This document shows, piece by piece, positions 23,727 through 35,307 of a stretch of DNA of 64,000 nt. Made by a program: the position numbers and the translations under genes. This stretch comes from Cerrena zonata (taxonomy: Eukaryota; Basidiomycota; Agaricomycetes; Polyporales; Cerrenaceae), in NCBI GenBank assembly GCA_038087015.1, contig JASBNA010000026.1:62001-126000 (forward strand), in the 5' to 3' direction. Each line of letters starts with the position of its first letter. The stretch's first letter is position 1. The notes under the pieces were generated by a model. It ran no database searches. It saw nothing but the letters and a program-made list of their open reading frames with translations, and was not told the origin of the DNA.

Positions 23727-25150
23727 TTACTTATCTGTCCTTATTGTACTTGTACAAGTGCAAGGGCACCAATAGGCTTGCGAAATGAGGTGTATATAGT
23801 ACCAGTAATTGCAGTGAGATGGAGGGAGAATGCACTGAGCCTGACGTCGGAACAAAATGCACCTTGCCGATACTGTGGGATTCAGATCAGTAGAGAATCT
23901 CCTATTTACTTCATCACTGACTGGTTTAGTTTGAGTATAGAGGAAGTCCCCGGTTGAGCCGACTCCTTGTGTAGCAACATAGTTAGCGCGTGACTCGGGT
24001 GTCTGGAGAGTCGGGGTGGAGTTGAAGGAATCGGTGAGGAAATTTTGGCACGCAATCACATACTTCCTTCGGAGTTCATAATAATGTTGCTGGCCCCTAC
24101 TGATCTGAGTATAGAGTTCTGATTCAAACCGATTAACTTACCACCAGAAATATTATAGCTTTTGTGGTCATCTCATAGTCGAGACCAGGAAAGCATCCCT
24201 TGAATGCCTTTGCCAGCTTGTCCATCAACTTGGTGCCAGAAAGGACAAACGGTGTATCATGTTCCAACACTATATGAAGGAAAGTTGGGATGAAGAAGCG
24301 AGAATAGATCAAATGGTTAACATCTGGCGGGAGGTGGGCCATTGTGACTTGTGGAGCACCATTTTTGCAAAGAGTGTTTTCGATTTCGGTGCTAGAGGAA
24401 GCCCAAAGGTTGCGAGGAACATTTGATGATAGCAAGTGACTAGTACAAGGTGTAGAGATTATCAGCTTGAGATGTAATATGAGGACTAGTTTGAAGCCTT
24501 TTACCTTGGATGCTTGAGCAGTATGGATTGCAGCAACTCCATCTCTGACACCAACACTTGTTTCAACTTGATCGTCATCATTATCTTCGACGAAGCCACC
24601 ATAGCCTGAGACATCGTCAGGAACTGCTTCACTGGAGTCAGAGACACGGAACGCGTTGGTCTTTCGGTAGGTATCCTTCGCTTTCATGGATTGGCTGATG
24701 TAAGATGTTGAAAGTTTATGTTAGGGTGCTACAATGTAAGTTGGAGGAGCATACACTCACATTTCGGTGTCCGACAGTTCGACACCACTTGGCACTTGTG
24801 GCTGAACCTCAGACTCAGAGTCGATAACCATGATTTGCTCTCCATCCTCGATGTCCATGGTTTGCTCTTCCTCCTCAATCTGTATGCGTCTAATCTTCTG
24901 TGCACCACGACGCTTTATTGAACTCGAACCTAGGCAGATTAGCCCAAAATATGAAATGAAAATGAAGTCTTACCAGCATCAGGTGTCTGTAAGATTTCAA
25001 CTTCATCTGAGTCATCGTTTGAAGCTGTTCTCTCTATATAGACACAATGTCAGGGTATGCCGTATACCGACTGCGGAAAGAAACTTACTTCATTTGGTGA
25101 GATACAGTTGCCGCCTTGATAGCTACCTCATCGATCTTTCCTTGCGCCTC
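23727..25150 (-). pseudogene. P3 accessory gene (DUF6532-like), C-terminal part
   Basis: Minus-strand exons running from 25150 down to about 23900, with short introns. Landmarks: KIDEVAIKAATVSHQ at the P2 boundary, then NDDSDEVEILQTPDAG, an acidic basic mix with IRRIQIEEEEQTMDIEDGEQ, then MAHLPPDVNHLIYSRFFIPT and FPGLDYEMTTKAIIFLV, then QQHYYELRRKYVIACQNFLT and TGDFLYTQTKPVSDEV. Its order parallels the accessory gene of P2 (an N-terminal basic region, then a helical domain). The extreme C-terminal block of the P2 homologue is not found before the element terminus at 23709, so a 3' deletion is likely. Its 5' end is cut off at the P2 terminus, and the missing N-terminal coding is at 31250-31450. 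Function unknown. Confidence 0.5.
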
Positions 25151-25341
25151 CATCAGCATTTGTACATGTTTCCGTCTTTGTACTCTGAGGTACTCTCAAT
25201 GTACTCTGGTGTCTTCGGCGCCCTTTGGGAGCACAGCTTATCTCATTTGCAGTAGAAATATCACTCGGAGACAAAAGAACGGGAGGACGAAAGGGTCGGA
25301 GTTTTAGAGACGACTCTGAAAAGTTCTACTATAGTAGTATG

Positions 25342-28300
25342 CTAATAAATAGTTTCAAATGCATGATAATCAATAAACCTATTCACATAGTATGCCCGAA
25401 AGGAATCCAACGAAGCGGAGAAAGGGAAATTAAAAGGTATATGATCAGCACCAAAGACAGGGATGAGGTGAGCCCCTCGCACAATACAGTCTGTATGGAT
25501 CACAGACTGTGTGCGAGAACCATCGGCATCGAAATCTGGGGTTACAATCCACAATCCTGTCTCCTCGTCTGGTTCATTGCCGTAGTGTGAGAACCATTCG
25601 ACCAAGGCACACTCATGAGTTTGGTTGTCAACACGGAACCTGAAAAATAATCGCACACGAGCGACATGCAGCCCACGGAAACCGTCTTCTCCATTCGCAG
25701 AGATAAAAACACAATCATACCGGGAAGGTCCCTTACGCCAAGTTGGGGTGGCCCGAATATGCTCCCGTCTCATTCCACCTGTCCTGGAAGGATCGCTTGG
25801 TGCATAGAACGTAGCTCCAGCAGAATGGAGGACATGAACTCGGCGCGCAATATGTGGTAATTGCGGAAAGGGATCGGTTGATTCCCATGGCGTATCTGGA
25901 TGTGCCTGATCGTAGAGATAGAGTGCCACAAGATCTGGAAGGTCAGGGATGGAAATATAGGCACCAATTTCTGCTAAGGTCTTGGGGTATTTGCGAACTA
26001 GAAACATATTATTATGTTAGATTTGTAACATAATTGTAAGATTCACAGCAAATAACTCACCTGGGGATGCTGCAAGCTTCACTACAGCATCGACATGATC
26101 ACGGTTGCCCTCAATGGCACCATCGTTCTTCTCTTCGTCCTCATCCTCATCCTTGTCTTCGCCATCCTCGTCCTCGCCATCCCTGTCCTCGACATCCTCG
26201 TCCTCGACATCCTCATCCCTGCCATCACCATCCCTTTCATTGTCGTTGTGTCCATGTCCTTCCTCACTCTCGGTGTCATTGTCATTGTTGTTTCCGCGGC
26301 CCTCTAGTTCTGCTAGAACATAGGAAATGGAAGAACCTTCAAGCATCCCACGCGCGGAGAAGTCAATATGAGCTGCAGCTAATTTGTCGAGCCGCTGATT
26401 CGTTACAAGCATTTGGCCCAATGCTTCATAACGACTCGATCGGCGCCATGGTTCCTTCACAGCTTTAATGTGCTTCGATTCCATGATCGACGTACAGAGT
26501 CCATTGAGGGTGCCAAAGTTACGAATGTGGGTGGTCTGGTGCTTGAGTGAATGTTGGCGAGGGAGGCTGTCGAAACCATCAGGACGCACACCAGTAGCCC
26601 GAAAGATGTCACGGAATTGATGAAAACGAGCCAAGACTGCTTCCATTTGCTTGAGAGAGTCCTCCGTATGAACATCGAGGCGTGCGAAGTAGCAGAATTC
26701 AATATAGCTGCTTATTGCCTTCACCATTTCAGGAGGGACAAGGCCGGCAATAGCAGGGATATACACCTATGCATGAGAATTTGTAAACATATGTCACTAG
26801 TGTAATATTGAGAGGGGACTATACCTTCATTAACCCTTTTGAGTCATTTCCAGTCCACTGTTTGAAATTCCGACCTTGATAGAAGTGGCGAAGTCCAGAA
26901 AACGGCGGGACAGCAGCGATGCTATAATCATTGTTAGCCTGATGTGGATATTTTATATTATATCTCAGAATACTTACCGACGGTCAATTTCATCCATTAT
27001 CTCATCGGCGACCTTTTTTGAATGAGTCTTCTCCAGATACTCGCCAACCCAGGTAACAAGATGGTCTTTGAAGGTGCCTTTGATTAACTGGTGGAGAATA
27101 TCCCCGGACATCAACTCATGGATGTCAGCGCGTGGGAAGTGGCTAGTGAATGGCTTTAAGATATCTTTGAGTCCGATTGATAGGCATGAGAAAAAAGTGG
27201 CACTCACAACAATGCTCGCATCAATACCATAGTCATCCCATAGTGTCGCGCTGTCAAAATTCTGTAACAGTTCAGCAGTATGCTCTCGGCACCGTACACC
27301 TTCTATAATGTCATTTCCAAGCTCCGTTCGATGTTGTAGGCAGGTTGGACACCATCCTTGGACAATACATGCAACTAGAGCTTGTTCGGGATAATCGGCA
27401 ATGTATGGACCTAACCCAAAGATCACACGGCGGAAATGGCCATCAGGACACCGCATGATCTCGGGCTTGAGCATGCCAGCACGTAAAGACCTCATGATTC
27501 GGGCAAGGCTTGAATGGAATAGTTGTTTCCGAAACTTGCGGAACTGAGGGTCGTTTGCATGCCGTTTTTCGGCTTCAATATTGCGTCAGAAATAGTCAAA
27601 AGTCATAAAGATAGAACAATACACACCTTTGGGAACTGCAAGAAATGCAACGACTACGACAGCATTCCGATGGGCTCGTCGAACGTTGTTGAATATATTT
27701 GCAAGCGTCATATATAGAGGATAGTAATCATTTTGACCAGTCGCGACTGAAACTGTAGTCTTGTCACTACCGAAAATGGCAGGACAAAACATGGCACCGT
27801 GTGTCGTAGGATCTTTGGCAATAAGATTCTGGAAAACTGAGGGTTAATACTTCGATTTTTCGAGAAATAAGGCTACAATCTTACACATTGATTCCAAGCC
27901 CAATCACCTGACATAAAGTGCTGATAGCGGCGAGAACCTGATGTGGTATATTGCCGATAAGGTGCGACATCAAACTCGTCCTTGAAATCCGGGTTCTCAA
28001 GGAGGTTCTTGAGAATGACTTTTGGGTCGCGGAACCACACCTCGTGTTTCATAGTCATCCAAGATGGAACATCTGTGTTAGGGCGAGGACCAGTGTAGGA
28101 GGCAGTGAATGACTTCCATGGTGCATCTCCAAGTGGGGTCGCATCGATGACTTCATACATCTCCTTGGCGGAAGCAAAGGGCGGAGCCGAGTTGTTGACA
28201 TCGCCGTTGGATGCAAGTAGAAGAGTCGAGGCCCAAACACCAAGGAGTCGTTTAATCTTAGCTTCTGACAGCTGCGCATCTTGAAAGAGGAATTCGGCAG

Positions 28301-28770
28301 TCTCAAACTCGAGACGGTTCTCATAGGGCGTCCAGTCATGAGGGCTTTTGGACGTTCGAGGCGGGGGTGAAGCATCCATGGATATGAATGCACCGTTCTG
28401 GTTACATGGTTGGCCTTGATGCAAAAATAATAATTACAGAATGTACAATTTCTATAGGATGAGACATACCATTAATAGTCGGATGAACCAGGTTGATGTA
28501 ACACCCATCGTCTGAGTCTTCAGAGGTACGTTCGGGTTCAGGAGGTTGACCGTGGGCACCAAGGTCTTCGAAGGCACCTTGTAAATCTTCTTGTAAATCC
28601 GTACCAGCTTCCGGTCTTGGTGAACGTTGCGGGATGGTGTGATTTTGAAAGCGACGATGTTTTGCATTGATGTGTTGTGTTAGACCAGATGGGTTTTGGA
28701 GGACTTTTGTACATGCAGGATAGGGGCAAGAATAAGACTTAAAGTTGAAATTCCTGCGGCGTTGAGACAT
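25342..28770 (-). CDS. Plavaka transposase of P2 (apparently intact)
   Basis: DDE-type transposase of the Plavaka group (CACTA superfamily), expected to cut and rejoin the element at its inverted termini. Minus-strand exons fall in the frames 28770-28470, 28424-27888, about 27845-27610, 27560-27210, about 27165-26990, 26930-26830, 26766-26055 and 26000-25342, joined by short introns. An N-terminal C2H2 finger reads CPYPACTKVLQNPSGLTQH plus INAKH. Later blocks include MTMKHEVWFRDPKVILKNLL, SDKTTVSVATGQNDYYPLY, IMRCPDGHFRRVIFGLGPYI, WDDYGIDASIV, HFPRADIHELMSGDILHQLI, FKQWTGNDSKGLMK, CTSIMESKHIKAVKEPWRRS and LGQMLVTNQRLDKLAAAHID. About 1,000 residues with no stop seen. An Asp/Glu/Arg repeat tract encoded at about 26120-26290 separates the catalytic part from the C-terminal domain. 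Start chosen at MSQRRR, the Met that directly precedes the finger, as in P3. Confidence 0.82.
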
Positions 28771-29014
28771 AGTGGTACAGTTCCAACCCAAAGGGGTACG
28801 GTACGTTACAGAGGGGGCTAATTTGGTGGCTGTGATTCACCCTTGGAAACTGGGATCCAAGGCGCGGGCTAGAATATCGCTAAGTTGAAAGGTTGGGGGA
28901 CAATACGTGGCCGTTACCATTCTTTCAATCTACTACTACCACCACCAACATACCTAGTGTCTTTTGACCATCTGTGCCGGCACACCTGTCTCACTACTCA
29001 TACTCTCTTTCACT

Positions 29015-31118
29015 ATGAGCACTTTACCTCGCAACCGACCTAATACTCGTGCAAAAAATGCTCACCAGCATCCTGGTCAGATTCTCCTTGATGGACAAAG
29101 AACCAGGCGGTCGTCTGCTCAGATGGCTGCCGATAATAAGAAGGCTCAAGAAGACCTTGCAGAGAAGGTTGCAGACCGATCTGCTCAGGCTCACCATCTC
29201 GCAGAGGTTCAAGTCGCTCAACGTCAAGAGCGTGAAGCCAGGAGTATTGAGGCAGCACGGCCACTCACTCCTGCGCAAGTATCTACGCTTTTGAGACAAG
29301 GCAAGAAATCTGTAGCAGCTTCTAAGCCTACTACCAAGGGAAAGAAGGTGTCCACAATGCCTGTCGATAAAGCACCAACGAATGCTTCCGATGCTAGTAC
29401 TAAGTCAGCTCCTCCAAGTCGTAAACGAGCGAATCGGGTCCCTAAACTCACTCGAGCATTTGTGGAGACCGCCGTCACGATGATTGACTCAGCAGGGTCT
29501 CAGGATGGTGATCGAGAGAAGATGTCCATGACCTCGGCGGGTGTAGTTGGTTTGGGATCAGCTACTGGTATTCAAGTTCAAAGTTCGAAGCGAAAGGCAG
29601 ATGAAGCTGCGTAAGCACTTTCGTCTTCACTCTCTCTTGACTTATCACATGTACTGATGCCTATTTTAGGAATTCAACAACTAAAAAATTCAAGCCTGCG
29701 TATCCGTCTGGGATGCTCAAGAACATCCTTGCATCTGTACCTCCTGCCCCACCACCTGCTCCCTCAACATCACTGTCAAATGAGACACCTGATGCATCTA
29801 CCCTGCCAGAGGATCAAGGAGAGGGTGTTGCCTATCGAGGATATGCCTCTTCTGATGAAGAGTTCAAGAACTATTCGCAAGTCTATGGGGACAAGAGAAC
29901 TAAGGTAGATATGAATAATAGCGAAGTACGTACCCAACCTCTCACTTACTTCAAGTACTCATGTAGTCTTCTTACTAGGGTCTAGTTCATATCGAAGATC
30001 AGCCTGAGGCTGACCCGGCTCCAAAGGGGAAGCGCAAGTCTCGGAGTCAAGACGGGTTGGGGCTTGGTAAAACACAACTCAGGATCTGGCGTACCTTCGT
30101 TGTTCCCGCAGTTCATGAAGAATTGAGCAAGATCGAAAATCCTTGGGACAACGCGACGACTGACTTTGGAGCTATTTTTCGTGGGGTTCATGGCCGATTT
30201 CTCTCACAGCACCATCTCGAATATCAACCCAAGTCGACTGAATACAATTTAGTAATCTTAGAGCCCTCTTCCGTGTTAACTCATACTGACATCTCTGTCT
30301 GTAGATGATGCAGAAAGTCTATGGTCTGCGAAATCAAGTCGCGCAGTCCGCAGCGTCAGCGGTCATTGAATGGTTTGACGATCGTGGGATGGAGACGAGA
30401 GAAGCTATTGCGTTTGAGGCAAATCGTCAGACAGGTAGTATGGCTACGTTCTATGCCGTGACTAACAGGAAACGCAAGAACTCGCATGATATGGTACGTT
30501 TGATCCTTGATCTTATCATTCTGGAGTACTTACACATGGTCCGACTCAATCCGATTCCATGCATAGGTTCGCTTTGGCCTCTTTCAAACTGACATCGTCA
30601 TCAAAGTTCTTTCAGCATACATGCAAACTTTCACAACATCTATCAATAACATCAACTGGTACCCTCGAGGTGCACTCGCACTGGCTGTTGTCGCAGTAAC
30701 TTGATTTCGCTTTCTTCGCTTTGTATGGTCTCATAGAACTTGTGCATTTAGATCGAGCATGCTTTCTCATTCTACGCTCTTGGCTACTTCAACAAACAGC
30801 TCGCAAGCTCCGCCCTCGGTCAATTCTCCTGTGCAAATTATGCTACCAAGACACTGTCGATTGCCCGCTCGATTGCACAGCTACAAAACACTGAGTGGGA
30901 AACAATCTTGGCCGGTGCTGAGATACTAGTGGCTCAATCAAAAGCTTCCGAGCTGATTGTCATTGATGACGACGAAGTTGACTTTCGAGCTAATCTGTAT
31001 ACCAATCCTGATGATATTGACTCAGATGATTTTGTTGATGTTGATTGGTACGCCACCATCATCGTCATGACTCGGGTTTATTCTGAAAACTAATTCTACA
31101 ATTTGTCCCCCTTCTAGA
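29015..31118 (+). CDS. P2 accessory gene (DUF6532-like), divergent from the transposase
   Basis: Six coding exons: 29015-29610, 29670-29925, 29979-30251, 30305-30493, 30567-30695, 30752-31047, with phases that all agree and GT/AG introns of about 53-73 bp. A seventh junction at 31118 would supply the last base of a TGA; without it the frame stops at 31093. The product is about 580 residues: a basic, Ala/Gln-rich N-terminus with a helix (ADNKKAQEDLAEKVADRSAQ), a Pro-rich linker (SVPPAPPPAPSTS), a Lys/Arg cluster (KGKRKSRSQ) that could be a nuclear signal, and a helical C-terminal domain with FGLFQTDIVIKVLSAYMQTF and RGALALAVVAIEHAFSFYAL resembling DUF6532. It starts 245 bp from the oppositely oriented transposase, so the two probably share a bidirectional promoter. 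The role in transposition is unknown. Relics of the same gene flank P2 in P3. Confidence 0.62.
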
Positions 31119-31249
31119 TAGTATGCTACTTTCACAGCTCAGCTCTCGGGAGACCCTTGCAAGGAGGGTTGGATTACCGGATTAATATATGCAATTTTGC
31201 CATACTGGCTATGGCGTGCCGCTCTTTACATATCCTACTATGGACAGTT

Positions 31250-31450
31250 CTAGTTGCCTTCCTTTTCCTGGTGCTGTGCCGTCTTCAGGTGAGCAAGCTT
31301 GGCAGCCTGTTCAAGACGCTGCTGCTCTTGCTGTGAAGCAATGGCCACTCTTTCTCTGGTGGTCTCTTCAGCAGACTTACGTTTCTGCATGCTGTCAATT
31401 ACTTGACCTGGGTGCTTCCCAACATTAGAATGATGAGTAACACGTCGCGA
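31250..31450 (-). pseudogene. P3 accessory gene, N-terminal part
   Basis: Minus-strand frame from the Met near 31460 down to 31250. It contains SNVGKHPGQVIDSMQKRKSA and QQRLEQAAKLAHLKTAQHQE, which align with the N-terminus of the P2 accessory protein (HPGQILLDGQRTRRS, LAEVQVAQRQERE). The similarity stops at about 31253, where P2 DNA begins; the continuation is at 25150. It is divergent from the P3 transposase at 31820, the same arrangement as in P2. Confidence 0.55.
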
Positions 31451-31819
31451 ATCGGACATGTAGAAAGGTGAGAGGAGAGTCAGGACGATCCGTAGATAAC
31501 TATGCTGCGCAACACTCACTCGTTTATAAGCTCCTTGCAAGTCGGTCATGTCTAGACTGCCTAGGTGAGAACACGATCAATCATGCCGCCTTTATTTGTA
31601 TTTATTGGACATTTTCTCCTACATTCTCCGTTGTGGCCTCAAGTAGTACAGGCGAGACGGTACAGTGCCTTCTGCGCCATACGGCCATTATTCCCGCTTT
31701 TCGAGAGCAAACATGTCAAGAACTAGTCTGTATCTCGACTCTTGATTTTTACGGTCTGAACTCCAGTACCTCAGCACCCCTGCCATTCCCCCAGCAAATC
31801 CTGCTTGATACCAGCTTCA

Positions 31820-34800
31820 ATGCCTCATCAACGTCGCTCCTTTAACCTTATCCAACTACTCTGTCCCTACTGTCCCAAGATATGTAAATCTGCATCAGGG
31901 TTAACTCAACATATCAGGTCTTGCCATGTATCTCCATCCTCCTTTCATGCATTTAGACACCATTCCCCTCAGCCTTCGAGTCCCATACAAAATACATCCT
32001 CTTCTCCTAATACTACCCCTTCAGATGACCCCGATTGCCTGCGAGGTCCCAATTATCGAGAGTATCACACCACTATGACAGGTGTGTATGTCCTAATGTT
32101 TCTTCGTCTTGGATGCGATATGAACACGGCGCACACACCTTTACGTAGGCATACCATGTGACTCTGCTGGCACATACCTTCCACCAAACACCAGTCCTGG
32201 ACCTCAACCTACAGCCAGTCAAGATGACTGGACCCCATACCGCTCACGGCTCGAATTTGAACTGGCTAAATTCTTATTCAAACGAGCTCAAATGTCGGAG
32301 GGACAAATAAATACCCTCTTGATGTTATGGGCATCATCGCTCCTTGGAACGGGATCGACCACCCCCGTTCACCAGTGTCAATGATCTCCACGATGTCATC
32401 GACTCTACGATTCTTGGCCGCCTTGGATGACAGTTGAATATGAAGTTTGGTTTCGTGACCCTCATCTTGTTTTCCAGAACATCTTCTCGAACCCTGGACT
32501 CAAGGATGAGGTCGACTATGCATGCTATCATCAATTCAGTGTAGGTGGGGAACGTCGATATCAGACTTTTATGTCTGGTAACTGGGCATGGAGACACTCA
32601 GTATGTTCTCTTATGTTTCACTGATAGAGCTGCATAGTCACCTTGTCTAATTCTTCTAGGACATAATTATTGCAGAGGATGCGAGCAGAGTCGGTTGTAT
32701 GTTAATTCCGGTGATTGCGGGAAGTGACAAGACAACTGTGTCTATTGCTACAGGAAACAATGAATACTATCCTCTCTATGTTTCTCCTGGGAATGTACAT
32801 AACAATGTACGTCGTGCTCATCGAGATGCACTCGTGCTGGTTGGGGTTTTGGCAATTCCGAAGAGTACGTAAATAGTCCTCTCAGGATCGTTGATATTGC
32901 TAATCAATAGATTACGATGTATAGCTGAAAGACGATACCAAAATGATGTATGGTGGCGTAAGTTTCGCCGTCAACTTTTCCATTCTAGTATCTCCGCAAT
33001 TCTTCAATCCCTACGGCCGTGGATGACGACACCCTTTGTAATACGGTGCCCTGATGGACATTTCCGTCGGGCAATCTATGAGCTTGCCGCTTACATTGCG
33101 GACTACCCCGAGCAAGTCCTATGTACTTGCATTGTCCAAGGCTGGTGTCCGAAGTGAGTACCGGATTGTGATATATATCTTAGACTAGCATGAATTCTAA
33201 TGAGCCTTTGTCGGATGTAATGCCAGTAACAACGACCTTGACACACCGTCACTTCGTCGATCTCGTGCCATGACAAACACTCTTACTAAAGAACTTGACT
33301 TAGGAACTCTGTGGGATGACTACGGGATCGTGGGCAACCTCATTGTAAGTTATTTTTGTCCAACACCCTATCGTTTTGGGGCAACTATTACATTGATACT
33401 ATCTCTATAGCCATTCACAAACGATTTCCCTCGTGCGGATATGTTTTAAATGATCAGTGGTGATCTTCTTCATCAGGTGATTAAAAGGCTCGTTCAAGGA
33501 TCATTTGGTCACGTGGGGTTGGTGATTATTTAGTGCGAGAGCATGGCGAAGCTCGAGGCAATGAACTCCTTGACCAAATTGACCGAAGGTACATAGACTC
33601 ACCCTTGTTACCCACTGATTCTTACTTTGCTTTGTCTCATTGTGCAGAATTGCTGCTGTCCCCAGCTTTCCAGGCTTACGGCGATTCCCACAAGGTCGAG
33701 GATTCAAGCAGTGGACTGGGGATAACTCAAAGGCACTGATGAAGGTTTGTAGACATCCATCTATGTGCCTGTTCTTGCACTAACCATTTTATAGGTTTAT
33801 CTACCGGCTATTGCAGGGATTGTCCCTGCAACGATGGTACGTGCGCTGGCCGATTTCATAGAATTTTGCTACATCATGCGCCGTTCCGTTGTTGATGAAC
33901 AAGACCTGAGAGAGGCGAAGACATTTCTTGATCGATTTGAGCACGATCGTTTGATCTTTCAGCAATTTGGAGTACGTCCAAATGGATTCTCCCTCCCAAG
34001 GATGCATGCACGTCGACATTACCTCCAGCATGTTCGTGAATTTGCTGCCCCAAATGGACTCTGTTCATCCATGACAGAGGCAAAACACATCAAAGCCATC
34101 AAGGAACCGTGGCGATGATCAAATTGATTCAATGCGATACGTCAAATGCTCCTCACAAACCAACGCCTTGACAAGCTTTTGGCCTCTCGTGTTGACTTTC
34201 AGGCACGCGGGATGCTTAGCGGATCTTGTCTGGCACCCAACGCTCTGCCCACTCGCGGTACTATGCTGCCCGATGAAGTCCGCAATGTCGTCCTGTCCCA
34301 GAATGACAGGAATGACCACCAAGCTTCTACGAATGATCCTTTTGCCGATATACATGACCAAGGGCCGACTGAGGGACCCAAGGTCTTGAGCAGTGTCTCC
34401 CTTGCTCGATGTCACGGTATGTCAATTTATGCATTACATCAAACTCATAGACCTTACCCCATGGTTTTTAGTACGCAAAATCCCAAAGACCTTTCAGCGT
34501 CTAGCTACCCTCTACCACCTCCCATCTCTTCCAATCCTCTCCTCACGCTTTGTCTACGAGCAGCTCCACCCCAACACTGAAGACATCTCACTAGTCCCAT
34601 TGGCCGAACTCCCGTCACTCTCAGACTGTCGAGTTCGTGTGTTTCCATCTGCTGTCGCCACGTTCTTTGCACCAAGTGACCCCTGCGGTATCGGCGGTAT
34701 GCATCACGAACGCATAAGAGCAACACCGCTATGGCGCAATGAATATCCCCGGTATGACTGTGTATTTGTCATGACAGGATTGGAATCTGGTATTCATGGT

Positions 34801-35121
34801 ATGCACGTAGCTCGTGTACGCCTCTTCTTCTCTTTCATCTACCAACGATCAACATACCCCTGCGCATTTGTTGATTGGTTTATTTCATCCGATACTCAGC
34901 CAGATCCCGAAACTGGCATGTGGATAGTGGAACCGGAGGTCGATGACAACGGGCACAACATGAATTCAGTAATCCATGTTGATACAATCCTCCGTTCAGC
35001 TCACTTGATACCTGTGTATGGCAATATCACATTGCCGGCTGGATTTCACTTTTCCGACTCCCTAGATGCGTTTTCCGAGTACTATATTAATAGATATGCC
35101 GATCATCGCACATTTGAGTGA
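31820..35121 (+). pseudogene. Plavaka transposase of P3 (decayed)
   Basis: Plus-strand homologue of the P2 transposase. It starts MPHQRRSFNLIQLL with a C2H2 finger (CPYCPKICKSASGLTQH) and shares all later blocks: MTVEYEVWFRDPHLVFQNIF, SDKTTVSIATGNNEYYPLY, IRCPDGHFRRAIYELAAYIA, LWDDYGIVGNLI, LPRMHARRHYLQHVREFAAP, and the C-terminal FFAPSDPCGIGGMHHERIRA block to TGA at 35119-35121. Lesions: a small internal deletion near 32410, a TAA at 33447-33449 in the PRADIHEL block, extra bases near 33481-33517, and TGA codons at 34116-34118 and 34125-34127 where P1 and P2 encode Arg in PWRRSSR. Inactive. Confidence 0.78.
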
Positions 35122-35307
35122 GTCCATTAGTTTTACTTGTGCTTGTTCTATACTTGGGTCGAAAAAAATACTTTTATTATTCTAATTTACTTGTACAAGG
35201 TACAACTGTCCTTATAGCTACTTGTAAGGTGAGATGTGCTTGCGCAAGCACGAAAAGCACGTAAAAAGCACAAGTTCGTCTGCAAGTAGCGTGTAGGTTT
35301 GCTGATG

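Larger units (their letters stand above)
25151..31250. mobile_element. Plavaka-type transposon P2, nested in P3
   Basis: Left terminus CATCAGCATTTGTACATGTT at 25151, 191 bp from the transposase stop. It contains an apparently intact transposase (minus, 28770-25342) and a complete divergent accessory gene (plus, 29015-31118), so it is the best candidate for an active autonomous element here. The insertion lies inside the minus-strand accessory gene of P3: coding for that gene reads up to about 31250 on the right and resumes at 25150 on the left. The right terminal inverted repeat of P2 could not be found between 31118 and 31250, so the right end is given by loss of P3 homology and may be truncated. 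Confidence 0.68.
23709..35307. mobile_element. Plavaka-type transposon P3 (11.6 kb including nested P2)
   Basis: Bounded by inverted termini: left CATCAGCAAAACTACATGTT from 23709; right, read inward on the minus strand from 35307, CATCAGCAAACCTACACGCT. Both are followed by a GT(A)CTTGTAC/AACTTGTGC-like stretch. The element splits a DUF6589 gene. It carries a transposase on the plus strand (31820-35121) and a divergent accessory gene on the minus strand, and the accessory gene is itself interrupted by element P2. No clear target-site duplication is seen, consistent with age. The transposase has stops and frameshifts, so P3 is inactive. Confidence 0.75.

Noticed and set aside
26067..26468. Plus-strand open frames rich in Ser/His/Pro opposite the P2 transposase
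   Set aside because: They are the antisense of the acidic repeat tract in the transposase linker.
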